DNA from: an uncultured Collinsella sp.
GTDB lineage: Bacteria > Actinomycetota > Coriobacteriia > Coriobacteriales > Coriobacteriaceae
Assembly: GCA_900544115.1 (NCBI GenBank)
Contig: UQTW01000010.1
Location: 1-64,000, forward strand
Length of the DNA stretch: 64,000 nt
Direction of reading: 5' to 3'
Below the pieces are notes generated by a model, which was not told where the DNA came from, made no database searches, and worked only from the letters and a program-made list of their open reading frames with translations. Position 1 is the first letter of the stretch. Each line of letters opens with the position of its first letter. This document shows, piece by piece, positions 1-8,832 of the stretch. The translations under genes and the position numbers were made by a program.

Positions 1-3000
1 TCTCGCCGAAGCGCTGGCCGCCGAACTGGGCCTTGCCGCCCAGAGGCTGCTGGGTAACCAGGCTGTAAGGGCCGGTCGAACGGGCGTGGATCTTGTCGTC
101 GACCATGTGGCCGAGCTTGAGGATGTAGGACGTACCCACGGTAATGGGCTCGCGGAACTCCTCACCGGTGCGGCCGTCGAACAGACGGGTCTTGCCGCGC
201 TCGTCAAGCTGGGTGACGAACTCGGGGCGCATGTGATCGCCAAAGGCAGCGGTGGCCTTGTTGAGCATGTTCTTGTTGGCACGACGGATGACCTCGGCGA
301 TCTCGTCCTCCTTGGCGCCGTCGAAGACGGGCGTGGCGGTGAAGAACGGACCGGGGACGTACTTGTCGGAGTCGGCCTGTTCGGTATCCCAACCGCAGGC
401 AGCAGCCCAGCCAAGGTGGCACTCGAGCAGCTGGCCGACGTTCATACGCGAAGGAACGCCCAGCGGGTTGAGGATAACGTCGATCGGGGTACCGTCAGCC
501 ATGTAGGGCATGTCCTCGACCGGCAGAACGTTACAGATAACACCCTTGTTGCCGTGGCGGCCGGCGATCTTATCGCCCTGCTGGATCTTACGACGCTGGG
601 CGACGTAGACGCGCACCTGCTCGTTGACGCCGGGGGCCAGGTCGTCGCCGTTCTCGCGGCTAAAGCGGACGACGTCGATGACGCGGCCGTAAGCGCCGTG
701 AGGCATCTTAAGGGAGGTGTCGCGGACATCGTGCGCCTTGGCACCGAAGATGGCGCGCAGCAGGCGCTCCTCGGCGGTCAGAGCGCTCTCGCCCTTAGGC
801 GTGACCTTACCGACCAGGATGTCGCCAGGGCCGACCTCGGCGCCGATGCGGATGATGCCGTCCTCGTCGAGGTTGGCAAGCATGTCCTCGGAGAGGTTCG
901 GGATCTCGCGGGTGATCTCCTCGGGGCCGAGCTTGGTGTCGCGGGCGTCGATCTCGTGGCGGGTGATGTTGATGGTCGTCAGCAGGTCCTCGGCCACCAG
1001 GCGCTCGGACACGACGATACCGTCCTCGTAGTTAAAGCCTTCCCACGGCATGTAGGCCACAGTGAGGTTCTGACCCAGTGCGAGCTCGCCATGATCGGTC
1101 GAAGGACCGTCAGCCAGAGGCTCGCCCTGCTCAACGGTGTCACCGACGCGCACGAGCGGACGGTGGTTGATGCAGGTGGACTGGTTGGAGCGCTGGTACT
1201 TGGCCAGATGATACTCGTCCATGCCGCCGGCATGCTTGACGATAATCTTGGCGGCGTCGGCAAAGATGACCTCGCCGGCGTTCTTGGCCAGGGTGACCTC
1301 GCCGGAGTCCAGAGCGGCGCGACGCTCCATACCGGTACCGACATAGGGAGCGGCGGGGTGAACCAGCGGCACGGCCTGACGCTGCATGTTGGCGCCCATC
1401 AGCGTACGCTTGGCGTCGTCGTGCTCAAGGAACGGGATCAGCGTGGCTGCGACGGAGAGCATCTGACGCGGCGAGACGTCCATGTAGTCGACGTCCTCGA
1501 CGGGCACGTCGGCGGGAGCGCCGAAGGAGCCGTCGAAGTCGCGGGTACGGGCGATCACGGTGTGCGGACGGACAAGCTTGCCCTCGGCATCGGTCGTGAT
1601 GAACTCGTTGGTCTTGGGATCGAGCGGCGTGTTGGCCGGCGCGATGACGTGCTTCTCTTCCTCGTCAGCGGTCATCCAGTCGATCTGGTCGGTGGCAACG
1701 CCGTTCTCGACGCGACGGAACGGGGCCTCGATGAAGCCATACTCGTTGACGCGGGCGTAGAGGGCGAGCGAGCCGATCAGGCCGATGTTGGGGCCTTCGG
1801 GGGTCTCGATCGGGCACATGCGGCTGTAGTGCGAGTTGTGAACGTCGCGGACGGCCGTCGGCACGTTGGTGCGGCGGCTGGAGCCGGACTTGTGGCCGGC
1901 AAGACCACCAGGGCCGAGTGCGGACAGACGGCGCTTGTGGGTCAGACCGGTCAGGGGGTTCGCCTGGTCCATGAACTGCGAGAGCTGCGAGGAACCGAAG
2001 AACTCCTTGATGGAGGCCACGATCGGGCGGATGTTGATGAGCGACTGCGGGGTGATCTCGTCGATGTCCTGGGAGCTCATGCGCTCACGGACGACGCGCT
2101 CCATACGGCTCATGCCGATACGGAACTGGTTGGCGACGAGCTCGCCAACGGTGCGGATACGGCGGTTGCCAAAGTGGTCGATGTCGTCGACCTTGAAGCC
2201 CTGCTCGCCGGCAGCGAGGGACAGCAGGTAGCGCAGCGTTGCGACGATATCCTCGTCGGTGAGCACCGTGACCTCTTCCTCGGTGGTGAGGTTGAGCTTC
2301 TTGTTGACCTTGTAACGACCGACGCGGGCCAGATCGTAGCGCTGCGGGTTAAAGAGCAGGCCCTCGAGCAGGCTGCGGGAAGCGTCCACGGTGGGAGGCT
2401 CGCCTGGGCGCAGGCGACGGTAGATCTCGATGAGGGCGTCCTCGCGGGTGAGGGCGGTGTCGCGCTCCAGGGTGCGCTTGATCACATCGGAGTTGCCGAG
2501 CAGCTCGATGATGTCGTCGTTGGTGACGGCGATGCCAAGGGCGCGCAGGAACATCGTGGCGCTCTGCTTGCGCTTACGGTCGATGGAGACCATGAGCTGG
2601 TCGCGCTTGTCGACCTCAAACTCAAGCCAGGCACCGCGGGACGGGATGATCTGGGCCTTGTAGATCTGCTTGCCCGAATCCATCTCGGAGCTGTAGTACA
2701 CGCCCGGGGAGCGGACGAGCTGCGAGACGACGATACGCTCGGTACCGTTGATGATGAAGGTGCCCTGATCGGTCATCATGGGGAAGTCGCCCATAAAGAC
2801 GAGCTGCTCCTTGATCTCGCCGGTCTCCTTGTTGGTGAGACGAACGTCGGTCAGAAGCGGAGCCTGATAGGTCATATCCTTCTCTCGGCACTCCTCGACG
2901 GTGTGCGCGGGGTCGCCAAACTGATGCTCGCCGAAGGTAACCTCGAGAACATGGTTCTGGCTCTGGATGGGGCTGGATTCCTTGAACGCCTCACGAAGGC

Positions 3001-3124
3001 CCTCGTCCTTAAAACGCTCAAAGGATTCCCTTTGAACAGAGATAAGGTTGGGGAGCTCCATGGCCTCCGGGATTTTCCCGAAGCTGACGCGCTTGCGCTC
3101 AGTGGCAGTGTATGCGTAGGTCAC
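1..3124 (-). CDS. rpoB: DNA-directed RNA polymerase beta subunit, 3' end outside window
   Basis: Beta subunit of the core RNA polymerase. About 1041 residues are visible; the gene runs off the left edge within the conserved C-terminal block [20 protein letters not shown]. The rifampicin-binding cluster ([20 protein letters not shown], encoded about 1915-1985) has the usual rifampicin-sensitive residues. Start is GTG at 3122-3124, preceded by AAGGAGG with normal spacing; the protein begins [17 protein letters not shown], typical of actinobacterial RpoB. The next gene upstream on this strand is galU, not rplL, so rpoB must have its own promoter in the 3125-3577 gap. A long open frame on the opposite strand is an antisense shadow. 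Identification is certain. Confidence 0.98.
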   Translation of the reverse strand, partial: MTYAYTATERKRVSFGKIPEAMELPNLISVQRESFERFKDEGLREAFKESSPIQSQNHVLEVTFGEHQFGDPAHTVEECREKDMTYQAPLLTDVRLTNKETGEIKEQLVFMGDFPMMTDQGTFIINGTERIVVSQLVRSPGVYYSSEMDSGKQIYKAQIIPSRGAWLEFEVDKRDQLMVSIDRKRKQSATMFLRALGIAVTNDDIIELLGNSDVIKRTLERDTALTREDALIEIYRRLRPGEPPTVDASRSLLEGLLFNPQRYDLARVGRYKVNKKLNLTTEEEVTVLTDEDIVATLRYLLSLAAGEQGFKVDDIDHFGNRRIRTVGELVANQFRIGMSRMERVVRERMSSQDIDEITPQSLINIRPIVASIKEFFGSSQLSQFMDQANPLTGLTHKRRLSALGPGGLAGHKSGSSRRTNVPTAVRDVHNSHYSRMCPIETPEGPNIGLIGSLALYARVNEYGFIEAPFRRVENGVATDQIDWMTADEEEKHVIAPANTPLDPKTNEFITTDAEGKLVRPHTVIARTRDFDGSFGAPADVPVEDVDYMDVSPRQMLSVAATLIPFLEHDDAKRTLMGANMQRQAVPLVHPAAPYVGTGMERRAALDSGEVTLAKNAGEVIFADAAKIIVKHAGGMDEYHLAKYQRSNQSTCINHRPLVRVGDTVEQGEPLADGPSTDHGELALGQNLTVAYMPWEGFNYEDGIVVSERLVAEDLLTTINITRHEIDARDTKLGPEEITREIPNLSEDMLANLDEDGIIRIGAEVGPGDILVGKVTPKGESALTAEERLLRAIFGAKAHDVRDTSLKMPHGAYGRVIDVVRFSRENGDDLAPGVNEQVRVYVAQRRKIQQGDKIAGRHGNKGVICNVLPVEDMPYMADGTPIDVILNPLGVPSRMNVGQLLECHLGWAAACGWDTEQADSDKYVPGPFFTATPVFDGAKEDEIAEVIRRANKNMLNKATAAFGDHMRPEFVTQLDERGKTRLFDGRTGEEFREPITVGTSYILKLGHMVDDKIHARSTGPYSLVTQQPLGGKAQFGGQRFGE

Positions 3125-3387
3125 CAGGTTTTTCCTCCTTCACGGAAATGCTCGGTGGATTGGCGAGGCATAGCTTCGCCAGTTATCGCAACCTAATAGT
3201 TTATCAGGTACCGACCGTTGGGCAAGAAAAGCCTTGACGCGATTGAGTTTTTGGAGTAGCAAAGTTTTTCGAAAGAAAACACGCAGGTAGATGTATGTAT
3301 ATCGAACATCTGTTCATATATTTTCTGTGAACAGAGCTGCTGATGCGCGCCGCTGAACGGCGAAATGACGGCGAGGGTTGGTCAGGC

Positions 3388-3557
3388 GGAAAGTGCGTCC
3401 CGTTTTGAGGCCTCAAACTGGGTCGCAGTTTCCGGTTGAGCACTGTTTGGGAAAGCATATCCCGTTCTGAGCCGAAATTCCGGGTCGCAGTTTCCGCTAG
3501 GGGTTCCAACCGGAAAGCGCGTCCCAGAATTCGACCAAATTGTGGGTCGCACTTTCC
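3388..3557. repeat. Three tandem copies of a ~46-bp palindromic repeat
   Basis: Copies at 3388-3433, 3450-3495 and 3512-3557. Each begins with GGAAAG(T/C)GCGTCCC or a variant (GGAAAGCATATCCC in copy 2) and ends with GGGTCGCA(G/C)TTTCC, so each is a near-perfect inverted repeat; copy 1 is symmetric through its GAGGCCTC centre. The outer arms are conserved while the centres differ, as expected of REP-like elements. They lie between galU and rpoB, so they are transcribed or bypassed upstream of rpoB. No coding potential was seen in the 3125-3577 gap. Confidence 0.8.
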
Positions 3558-3577
3558 GGAGCCAAGCTGTAGCTCGA

Positions 3578-3613
3578 ATAAAAAAACGGGTGCAGACCGA
3601 AGTCCGCACCCGT
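3578..3613 (-). terminator. Rho-independent terminator of galU
   Basis: On the minus strand, ACGGGTGCGGA / TCTGCACCCGT pair around a CTTCGG tetraloop and are followed by seven T residues, about 20 nt after the galU stop. This separates galU from rpoB. Confidence 0.93.
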
Positions 3614-3633
3614 AAATGTCGATGCCCGAAGGC

Positions 3634-4542
3634 TTACTTGCGCATCAATCCGCCGCGCTCGTCGATGGCGTCCCAGAAGGCATCGGCAAAGCGGGGGTCG
3701 TTTGCAGCCATGAGGGCGTTAGTGGCCATCCAGCCAGAGGGAGTGCCAGTGTCGTAGCCCGACAGCGGGTCGATGACGACGGCGTACATGGCCTCGCGGT
3801 CGAGCGAACGGGCCATGGCGTCGGTGAGCTGGATCTCGCCGCCCTTGCCGGCCTGCTGATCTGCCAGCAAGTCCATGACCAGCGGGCTCAGCAGGTAGCG
3901 ACCGACGATGTACAGGTTGGACGGAGCAGCCTCGGGAGCGGGCTTCTCAACCAGACCGCCGATACGCCAGACAGCGCCCGGCTCGGCATCGGCAACGTCC
4001 TCGGCGCCCTCGAGCGAACCGACGCGCTCGCCGGCGATAACACCGTAGCGGCTGACTTCCTCGGGCGAGCAAGCAGCGACGGCGATAACCGAAGCGCCAC
4101 CGTGCTCCTTGGAAACGGCGAGCATCTTGTCGCAGATGTCGCGGTTAGGTACAACGTAGTCGCCCAGAAGAACCAGGAAGTTCTCCCCTGCCACGGCGTC
4201 GGCAGCAGAGCGAATAGCATGGCCGAGGCCCTTGGGCTCGTACTGATAACGGAAGTCGACCGGCATACCGCCAGCGTGGGCGACAGCATCGGCATAGGCG
4301 TTCTTGCCGCGCTCGCGCAGCAGGTTCTCGAGCGAGCGATCAGGCTGGAAGTAGTTCAGTAGCTCGGGCTTACCGGGAGAAGTAACGATGATGGCATCAT
4401 CGACCTCCTCGGGGTCGAGGGCCTCCTCGACGACATACTGGATGACCGGCTTGTCGAGCACCGGCAGCATCTCTTTGGGCGTGCACTTGGTACCAGGCAG
4501 AAAACGCGTGCCAAGACCGGCGGCGGGGATGATTGCCTTCAT
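3634..4542 (-). CDS. galU: UTP--glucose-1-phosphate uridylyltransferase
   Basis: Makes UDP-glucose from UTP and glucose-1-phosphate, for cell-envelope polysaccharides and galactose metabolism; cytosolic. 302 residues, usual for bacterial GalU. The N-terminus MKAIIPAAGLGTRFLP carries the nucleotidyltransferase signature, followed by TKCTPKEMLPVLDKP and, later, the GDYVVPN, VEKP and GGEIQLTD blocks. An upstream in-frame extension was rejected because the family motif begins directly at the chosen ATG, which has an AAGGATC ribosome site. It sits between terminators in the place where rplL would normally be followed by rpoB. A likely promoter (TTGTCT, 16 nt, TATAGT on the minus strand) lies about 100 nt upstream. 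Confidence 0.95.
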   Translation of the reverse strand: MKAIIPAAGLGTRFLPGTKCTPKEMLPVLDKPVIQYVVEEALDPEEVDDAIIVTSPGKPELLNYFQPDRSLENLLRERGKNAYADAVAHAGGMPVDFRYQYEPKGLGHAIRSAADAVAGENFLVLLGDYVVPNRDICDKMLAVSKEHGGASVIAVAACSPEEVSRYGVIAGERVGSLEGAEDVADAEPGAVWRIGGLVEKPAPEAAPSNLYIVGRYLLSPLVMDLLADQQAGKGGEIQLTDAMARSLDREAMYAVVIDPLSGYDTGTPSGWMATNALMAANDPRFADAFWDAIDERGGLMRK

Positions 4543-4792
4543 GTTATTCAAAGATCCTTTCGCAGGCGCAAAAGCGCCCCATGCGTGCGGCACACAGCCG
4601 CAGACCAAATTGCGATACCCAAGCATCTTACCGCTGGAACTATATGTCGCTACAAGGCAGAGACAATTCTTCAGCAGGTCAACGCAAATTATTGCTCGAA
4701 TGGTGCAATTTTATTGCCCAACGGCAGGGCACCCGATACGACGCAAATCACAGAACATGGCAGATTGAGCAACCGATGCCGAGGGACCGAAA

Positions 4793-4830
4793 AACAAAAA
4801 AGACGGGGCTCGCAATGCGAACCCCGTCTG
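4793..4830 (-). terminator. Rho-independent terminator of rplJL
   Basis: Minus strand: AGACGGGGTTCGC / GCGAGCCCCGTCT hairpin followed by TTTTTTG, just after the rplL stop. It ends the rplJ-rplL transcript before galU. Confidence 0.92.
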
Positions 4831-4856
4831 CAAAGGAATCTGGCGAGAAAGCCTGA

Positions 4857-5234
4857 TTACTTGAGGGTGACAGCAGCGCCAGCAGCCTCGAGCTTCTCCT
4901 TGGCAGCCTCGGCGTCCTCCTTCTTGGCACCCTCGAGAACAGCCTTGGGAGCGCCCTCGACGACCTCCTTGGCCTCCTTCAGGCCAAGGTTGGTGAGCTC
5001 ACGGACGGCCTTGATGACCTGGATCTTGTTGTCGCCGAAGCCCTCGAGCACGACGTCAAACTCGGTCTTCTCCTCGGCCTCAGCAGCGCCAGCAGCGGGA
5101 GCGGCGACAACAGCAGCAGGAGCAGCGGCGGAAACGCCGAAGGTGTCCTCGATAGCCTTAACGAGCTCGGAAGCCTCGAGAAGGGTCATTTCCTTAAGAG
5201 CATCGATGATCTCATCGGTGGTAAGCTTAGCCAT
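4857..5234 (-). CDS. rplL: 50S ribosomal protein L7/L12
   Basis: Stalk protein of the large ribosomal subunit; recruits and activates the translational GTPases. 125 residues, begins [20 protein letters not shown], followed by an Ala-rich hinge (about 45-60) and the C-terminal factor-binding domain with [20 protein letters not shown]. The start chosen has AAAGGAC just upstream; an 11-residue upstream extension is outside family homology. Follows rplJ after about 100 nt, in the same transcript, and is followed by a strong terminator. Confidence 0.98.
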   Translation of the reverse strand: MAKLTTDEIIDALKEMTLLEASELVKAIEDTFGVSAAAPAAVVAAPAAGAAEAEEKTEFDVVLEGFGDNKIQVIKAVRELTNLGLKEAKEVVEGAPKAVLEGAKKEDAEAAKEKLEAAGAAVTLK

Positions 5235-5336
5235 TTCTAAGTCCTTTCGGTTTCCGTGCGGATGCACGGAGATCAGTTAAAACACGGCGCGAATGCGCCA
5301 GGGGTGCGGCGTTGCCGCCGCGGGTGAAAACAGCAA

Positions 5337-5858
5337 CTAGGCTGCCTTCTGCTCGGAGACCTGCTGGATCGAACGAGCGAGACCAGAGGAAACGCCGTTG
5401 ACGCAGACAGCGATGTCGCGAGCGAAACCGGAGATGAGACCGGCGATCTGGCCGAGAAGCTGATCCTTGGTGGGCAGCTCGGCGATAGCCTTAACATCAT
5501 CGGCGGAAACGGCCTTGCCGTCGGAGATACCGCCCTTGATCTCAAGGACGCCCTTGGACTTAGCGGAGAAGTCCTTAAGGGCCTTAGCGGCCTCGACCGG
5601 CTCGGTCTCGTAGAACACATAAGCGACGGGGCCGGCGAGGATATCGTCGATCTCAGGCTGCTCCTGGTTCTTGAGAGCGATCTTGACCAGGTTGTTCTTG
5701 TAGACCTTCATCTCGGCGCCGCACTCGCGAAGCTGATGACGCAGCTCCTGAGCCTGCTTAACCGTCAGACCGTTGTAGTTGACGACGAACAGACCGGCGT
5801 TCTCGGCGATACGGGACTCGATCTCTGCAACCTTGTCGATTTTGTACTGCTGGGGCAT
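5337..5858 (-). CDS. rplJ: 50S ribosomal protein L10
   Basis: Anchors the L7/L12 dimers to 23S rRNA. 173 residues; N-terminal KIDKVAEIESRIAENAGLFVV and NYNGLTVKQAQELRHQLRE are diagnostic, and the Ala-rich C-terminus is the L12-binding tail. The ATG is preceded by a near-perfect AGGAGGTG. First gene of rplJ-rplL; expression is expected to be controlled by the L10 leader and attenuator directly upstream, through binding of the L10-L12 complex to the leader. Confidence 0.98.
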   Translation of the reverse strand: MPQQYKIDKVAEIESRIAENAGLFVVNYNGLTVKQAQELRHQLRECGAEMKVYKNNLVKIALKNQEQPEIDDILAGPVAYVFYETEPVEAAKALKDFSAKSKGVLEIKGGISDGKAVSADDVKAIAELPTKDQLLGQIAGLISGFARDIAVCVNGVSSGLARSIQQVSEQKAA

Positions 5859-5921
5859 GAATTACACCTCCTCGAATTCTTTCCGGGCACGGTCCGCCAC
5901 AAGGACGTGACGGGGGCATGT

Positions 5922-5960
5922 CCAAAAAGAAAGCCCCCGCGCTGCATGAGCGACGGGGGC
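5922..5960 (-). terminator. Attenuator terminator in the rplJ leader
   Basis: Minus strand GCCCCCGTCGCT...GCGCGGGGGC hairpin followed by TTTCTTTTT, placed between the L10-binding leader and the rplJ ribosome site. Its position implies premature termination of the leader RNA when L10-L12 is in excess. Confidence 0.85.
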
Positions 5961-5974
5961 GAGAAGACATATCT

Positions 5975-6054
5975 ACTCGACCACCTCGGCTGGCGGGATA
6001 TCCCATTAAGCTCGCGGGCGATGCCCGTTTGCACCGGCTGTCTCTGGCAGCGGA
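5975..6054 (-). promoter_or_regulatory. Ribosomal protein L10 leader RNA
   Basis: On the minus strand the leader has the hallmark segments of the bacterial L10 leader family: CCGCTGCCAGAGACAGCCGG with GTGC after it, then GCTTAAT and finally GCCGAGGTGGT. These form the kink-turn and internal loop bound by L10(L12)4. It lies about 40 nt after the predicted transcription start and immediately before the attenuator. Confidence 0.85.
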
Positions 6055-6074
6055 TTCGTGCGTGAACCGAAAGT

Positions 6075-6103
6075 ATTATGGCGGGGACCCCGGCGTCGGT
6101 CAA
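6075..6103 (-). promoter_or_regulatory. Promoter of rplJL
   Basis: Minus-strand TTGACC (6098-6103), exactly 17 nt, then CATAAT (6075-6080). Each box matches five of six sigma-A consensus bases. Transcription would start near 6068, just upstream of the L10 leader. Confidence 0.85.
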
Positions 6104-6137
6104 CGGGCGCGAGGATTCGTCCACAAACCCTGCATAC

Positions 6138-6267
6138 GCTCCGGTCCGAGGGGACGGGTCGAGATTTTCGCTCGGTCAAGTCCTGGGCTCGCACGAAGGC
6201 CACATTAAGTGGCCTTCGGCTCGTGCGGAATCTACGAAAATCTCAACCCGTCCCCTCGGGCCGGAGC
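6138..6267. repeat. 130-bp nested intergenic palindrome
   Basis: Outer arms 6138-6170 and 6235-6267 pair at about 31 of 33 positions (contain GAGGGGACGGGT and ACCCGTCCCCTC). Inside them a second palindrome (6190-6203 with 6209-6227) pairs CGAAGGCCAC with GTGGCCTTCG. No long T-run follows it, so it is not a simple terminator. It fills most of the gap between the rplJ promoter and the aminotransferase gene. Confidence 0.8.
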
Positions 6268-6362
6268 TGCGGTAACTTTGCTGCGAATCCTCGTGTCCGT
6301 TGAGCGGCGCGCCCCACGCATAACCCTTATGTCGGTGGACTGATGGGTTGGGTCCCGTTGGG

Positions 6363-7499
6363 CTACAGGGTTGAAAGGAAGGTGGACAGGCGATTTAGGC
6401 CTTCGTCCAGATCTTGGTCGGAGACGCAGTAGCTGAGGCGGATGTGGTCCTCGGTGCCGAAGCAGTCGCCCGGGACTAGGGCTACGTTTGCCTCTTCGAT
6501 GGCTTTGATGCAGAAGTCTTCGCTGGTTAGGCCGAACTTTTTGATGCTCGGGAAAGTGTAGAAGGCTCCTGCGGGCTCTACTACGTCGAGGCCCATGGCG
6601 TTTAAGGCTGCGAGTACGCGTTCGCGGCGGGCTCGGTAGACTTTGAGCATGGGGGTTGGGTCGACGGTCAGGGCTCGGGCTGCGGCGTCCATTTCGAAGG
6701 AGACAGCACTCGATACTAAGTATTGGTGAGCCTTTGCGATCTCGGCGATGACGGGGGCTGCCGCTGCGAGCCAGCCCAAGCGCCAGCCGGTCATGGCCCA
6801 GGGCTTGGAGAAGCTCTCGATGACCACCGTCTGGTCGCGCAGCTCCGGATGGCGCTGGGCAAAGCGCTCGTAGCCATCCACATAGACCAGACGGTTGTAT
6901 ACGTCGTCGCAGACTACGTAGATGCCCGCCTGCTCTGCCACGCGCGCCACGACGTCGAGCGATGCCGCGTTGAGAATGCAGCCCGTGGGATTGTTGGGCG
7001 AGCAGATAACGACGGCCTTGGTCGCCGGGGTCACACAGGCGCGAAGCGCATCCTCGTCAATCTGGAATTGCGCAGGCTCCGTATCCAAGAAGACCGCCTT
7101 GGCGTGGTTGGCCACGACGATGCTCTCGTACAGGCCAAAGGCGGGCGTGGGGATAATGACCTCGTCGCCGGGGTTGAGCATAGCCATAAATGTTGCCGAC
7201 AGGGCCTCGGTCGCGCCGTCGGTCAGGATGACCTCATCGGCGGAAAACGCCAGACCCGCGTCACCCATATATTCGGACAGTGCCTCGCGCAGGGCGGGGC
7301 GGCCGTTGTTGGGCGGATAGTGCGTGTCGCCGCGGTCCAACGAAGCAGTCACCTCGGCGCTAACCACATCGGGCGTGGGAAAATCGGGCTCACCGAGCGC
7401 AAGCGCAATGCATCCCGGATGCTGCGCGGCGAGTGCGTTAATCCGACGGATGCCGGAGGGCTTGAGCGTGGCAAGCGAGGTATTCATGGGCAGACGCAT
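6363..7499 (-). CDS. Class I/II pyridoxal-phosphate aminotransferase
   Basis: Fold-type I aminotransferase, 378 residues, close in style to aspartate/aromatic aminotransferases of the PatA/AspC group; the exact amino-acid substrate cannot be read from sequence. Family marks in order: GEPDFPTPD (36-44), the NNPTG substrate-binding loop (169-173), CDDVY (197-201), and the Schiff-base lysine in SFSKPWAMTGWRLG (K232). Start ATG has AAAGGA about 7 nt upstream. Single-gene unit divergent from the next plus-strand gene. Confidence 0.9.
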   Translation of the reverse strand: MRLPMNTSLATLKPSGIRRINALAAQHPGCIALALGEPDFPTPDVVSAEVTASLDRGDTHYPPNNGRPALREALSEYMGDAGLAFSADEVILTDGATEALSATFMAMLNPGDEVIIPTPAFGLYESIVVANHAKAVFLDTEPAQFQIDEDALRACVTPATKAVVICSPNNPTGCILNAASLDVVARVAEQAGIYVVCDDVYNRLVYVDGYERFAQRHPELRDQTVVIESFSKPWAMTGWRLGWLAAAAPVIAEIAKAHQYLVSSAVSFEMDAAARALTVDPTPMLKVYRARRERVLAALNAMGLDVVEPAGAFYTFPSIKKFGLTSEDFCIKAIEEANVALVPGDCFGTEDHIRLSYCVSDQDLDEGLNRLSTFLSTL

Positions 7500-7592
7500 G
7501 GCATTCCTTTCGTGAGGGTTGCACTAGGATAGCGCGGCGGAGCGCCGTCATACGGTGTAACCTAAACGGAAACCGACCGGAAAGGAGGCGGC

Positions 7593-8264
7593 ATGGAGAC
7601 GACCGCACGCGGCGATGTACCAAAAACACTGCATAACATCGCGTTTGTCAGTATTTCCGAGAGCGCCGATCTTGAGTTTTTGCTCTGGGACCTGCAGGAT
7701 GCCATCGCCGCCTATGCACAGCTTTCCGGCACTGTGCTCCCCCACCCGGTCGTTTTGGAGGCGGATGATTCCGGCAGCGTTGCCGGTGCCGCCGATGGCA
7801 TTGTGTTCGCCATTGAAGATGCACCCAATGATGAAGCGATGGCGCCCATTAAGCAGATGCTCGACCGCTTTGGCGGCGCAGGGACGCGTGCCTATGTTGT
7901 TGTCCAGGCCGACGTCGGCGGCCTCGAGCGAGCACACGGGCTCGTCGTGCGTCTGCGAGCGACGTGCGACCTTCGTGGGCTGTCATGGTGCGGCGGCGTT
8001 GTCGTCTGTACCGGCAGCGGCTTCGCGGCGCTTCGTCACTCACCGCGCATGGGACTCTTGCGGCGACCGTTTTCGGAAGCGATGGACAAGCTCGTAGGCG
8101 CCGTTCGTATGGGCTGTTCGGTTGAGCATGCGCAGCGACTTGGTGGTGGTAATGCCGAGGACGTCGACGCCGACGGCATGATTTGCACCGAGCCAGCCGT
8201 GCCCGCGCCGATCTGGCGAGGCGTTCTGAAACGTCTGGGCGCCCACGCTCAAACAAAAATCTAA
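7593..8264 (+). CDS. Conserved-looking hypothetical protein, possibly flavodoxin-like
   Basis: 223 residues, strong ribosome site (GGAAAGGAGG) before ATG, codon use like its neighbours, so probably real. I do not recognise the family. The first half alternates hydrophobic strands and helices (IAFVSIS, GIVFAIED, AYVVVQAD), and the middle segment GLSWCGGVVVCTGSGFAAL followed by a helix with PFSEAMDKLVGAVRMG loosely recalls the last strand and helix of NADPH-dependent FMN reductases. No signal peptide or membrane segment. Divergent from the aminotransferase and convergent with the glycosylase gene, whose stop lies 1 nt away. Confidence 0.6.
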   Translation: METTARGDVPKTLHNIAFVSISESADLEFLLWDLQDAIAAYAQLSGTVLPHPVVLEADDSGSVAGAADGIVFAIEDAPNDEAMAPIKQMLDRFGGAGTRAYVVVQADVGGLERAHGLVVRLRATCDLRGLSWCGGVVVCTGSGFAALRHSPRMGLLRRPFSEAMDKLVGAVRMGCSVEHAQRLGGGNAEDVDADGMICTEPAVPAPIWRGVLKRLGAHAQTKI

Positions 8265-8265
8265 A

Positions 8266-8829
8266 TTAAATAACAGCCCAGTCAACGGCTTCACTCCAAC
8301 GCTCGACAAGCCGCTCCAAACGCCACGCCGCGTTGGCAGGACTCGTCGACGGCAGCACGATGGCGGGCAGCCCCGTCCGCTCTTGTAGATAGCGTTTGTA
8401 GAGCCGCCCGGCCGCGCCGCCGTTGCAGATAACGACCTCAATCGGCGTGACATCGGTAATGCGCTCGACATGCGCCGGAACGACGTTTTTGATGCTCGCG
8501 TCGCTTGAGCCCTTGATGTCACAGCTCTCGATCACGTCCCACAGGGCCACGCCGCCGTTGAGCAGCATAGCCCGCTTGGCAGCAACCGAGGCGTCGAGCG
8601 TCGCGGGCTCGCCGCTCGCCAAAGAGTCTCCCTCGTTGGGCGGCACGGGCACACCGAGGCACGCGGCCATCACACGCCAAAAGCGATTCTGAGGGTTGCC
8701 GTAATAAAAGGCGTTGGCGCGCGAAAGCACCGAGGGAAACGATCCGAGCACCAAAACGCGCGAGTGCTGGTCGAACACGGGCTCAAACCCATGCTCAATA
8801 TGTTGATAGCCCTCATCGGACGCAGCCAT
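8266..8829 (-). CDS. DNA-deoxyinosine glycosylase (uracil-DNA glycosylase superfamily)
   Basis: 187 residues. The motif VLVLGSFPSVLSRANAFYYG with NPQNRFW (about 26-51) is the signature of the hypoxanthine-DNA glycosylase branch (UDG family 6), which removes deaminated adenine from DNA. A later VVICNGGAAGRLYKRY and the LPSTSPAN loop correspond to the C-terminal DNA-intercalating region. Its stop is 1 nt from the convergent gene and its start is 3 nt from the end of the GH13 gene, so it is probably co-transcribed with that gene although the functions are unrelated. Confidence 0.85.
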   Translation of the reverse strand: MAASDEGYQHIEHGFEPVFDQHSRVLVLGSFPSVLSRANAFYYGNPQNRFWRVMAACLGVPVPPNEGDSLASGEPATLDASVAAKRAMLLNGGVALWDVIESCDIKGSSDASIKNVVPAHVERITDVTPIEVVICNGGAAGRLYKRYLQERTGLPAIVLPSTSPANAAWRLERLVERWSEAVDWAVI

Positions 8830-8832
8830 GGC

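Noticed and set aside
86..3196. A 1036-codon open frame on the plus strand
   Set aside because: It is antisense to rpoB in the codon phase that stays open in G+C-rich DNA; its protein is low-complexity Val/Asp/Leu/Gly and matches nothing.
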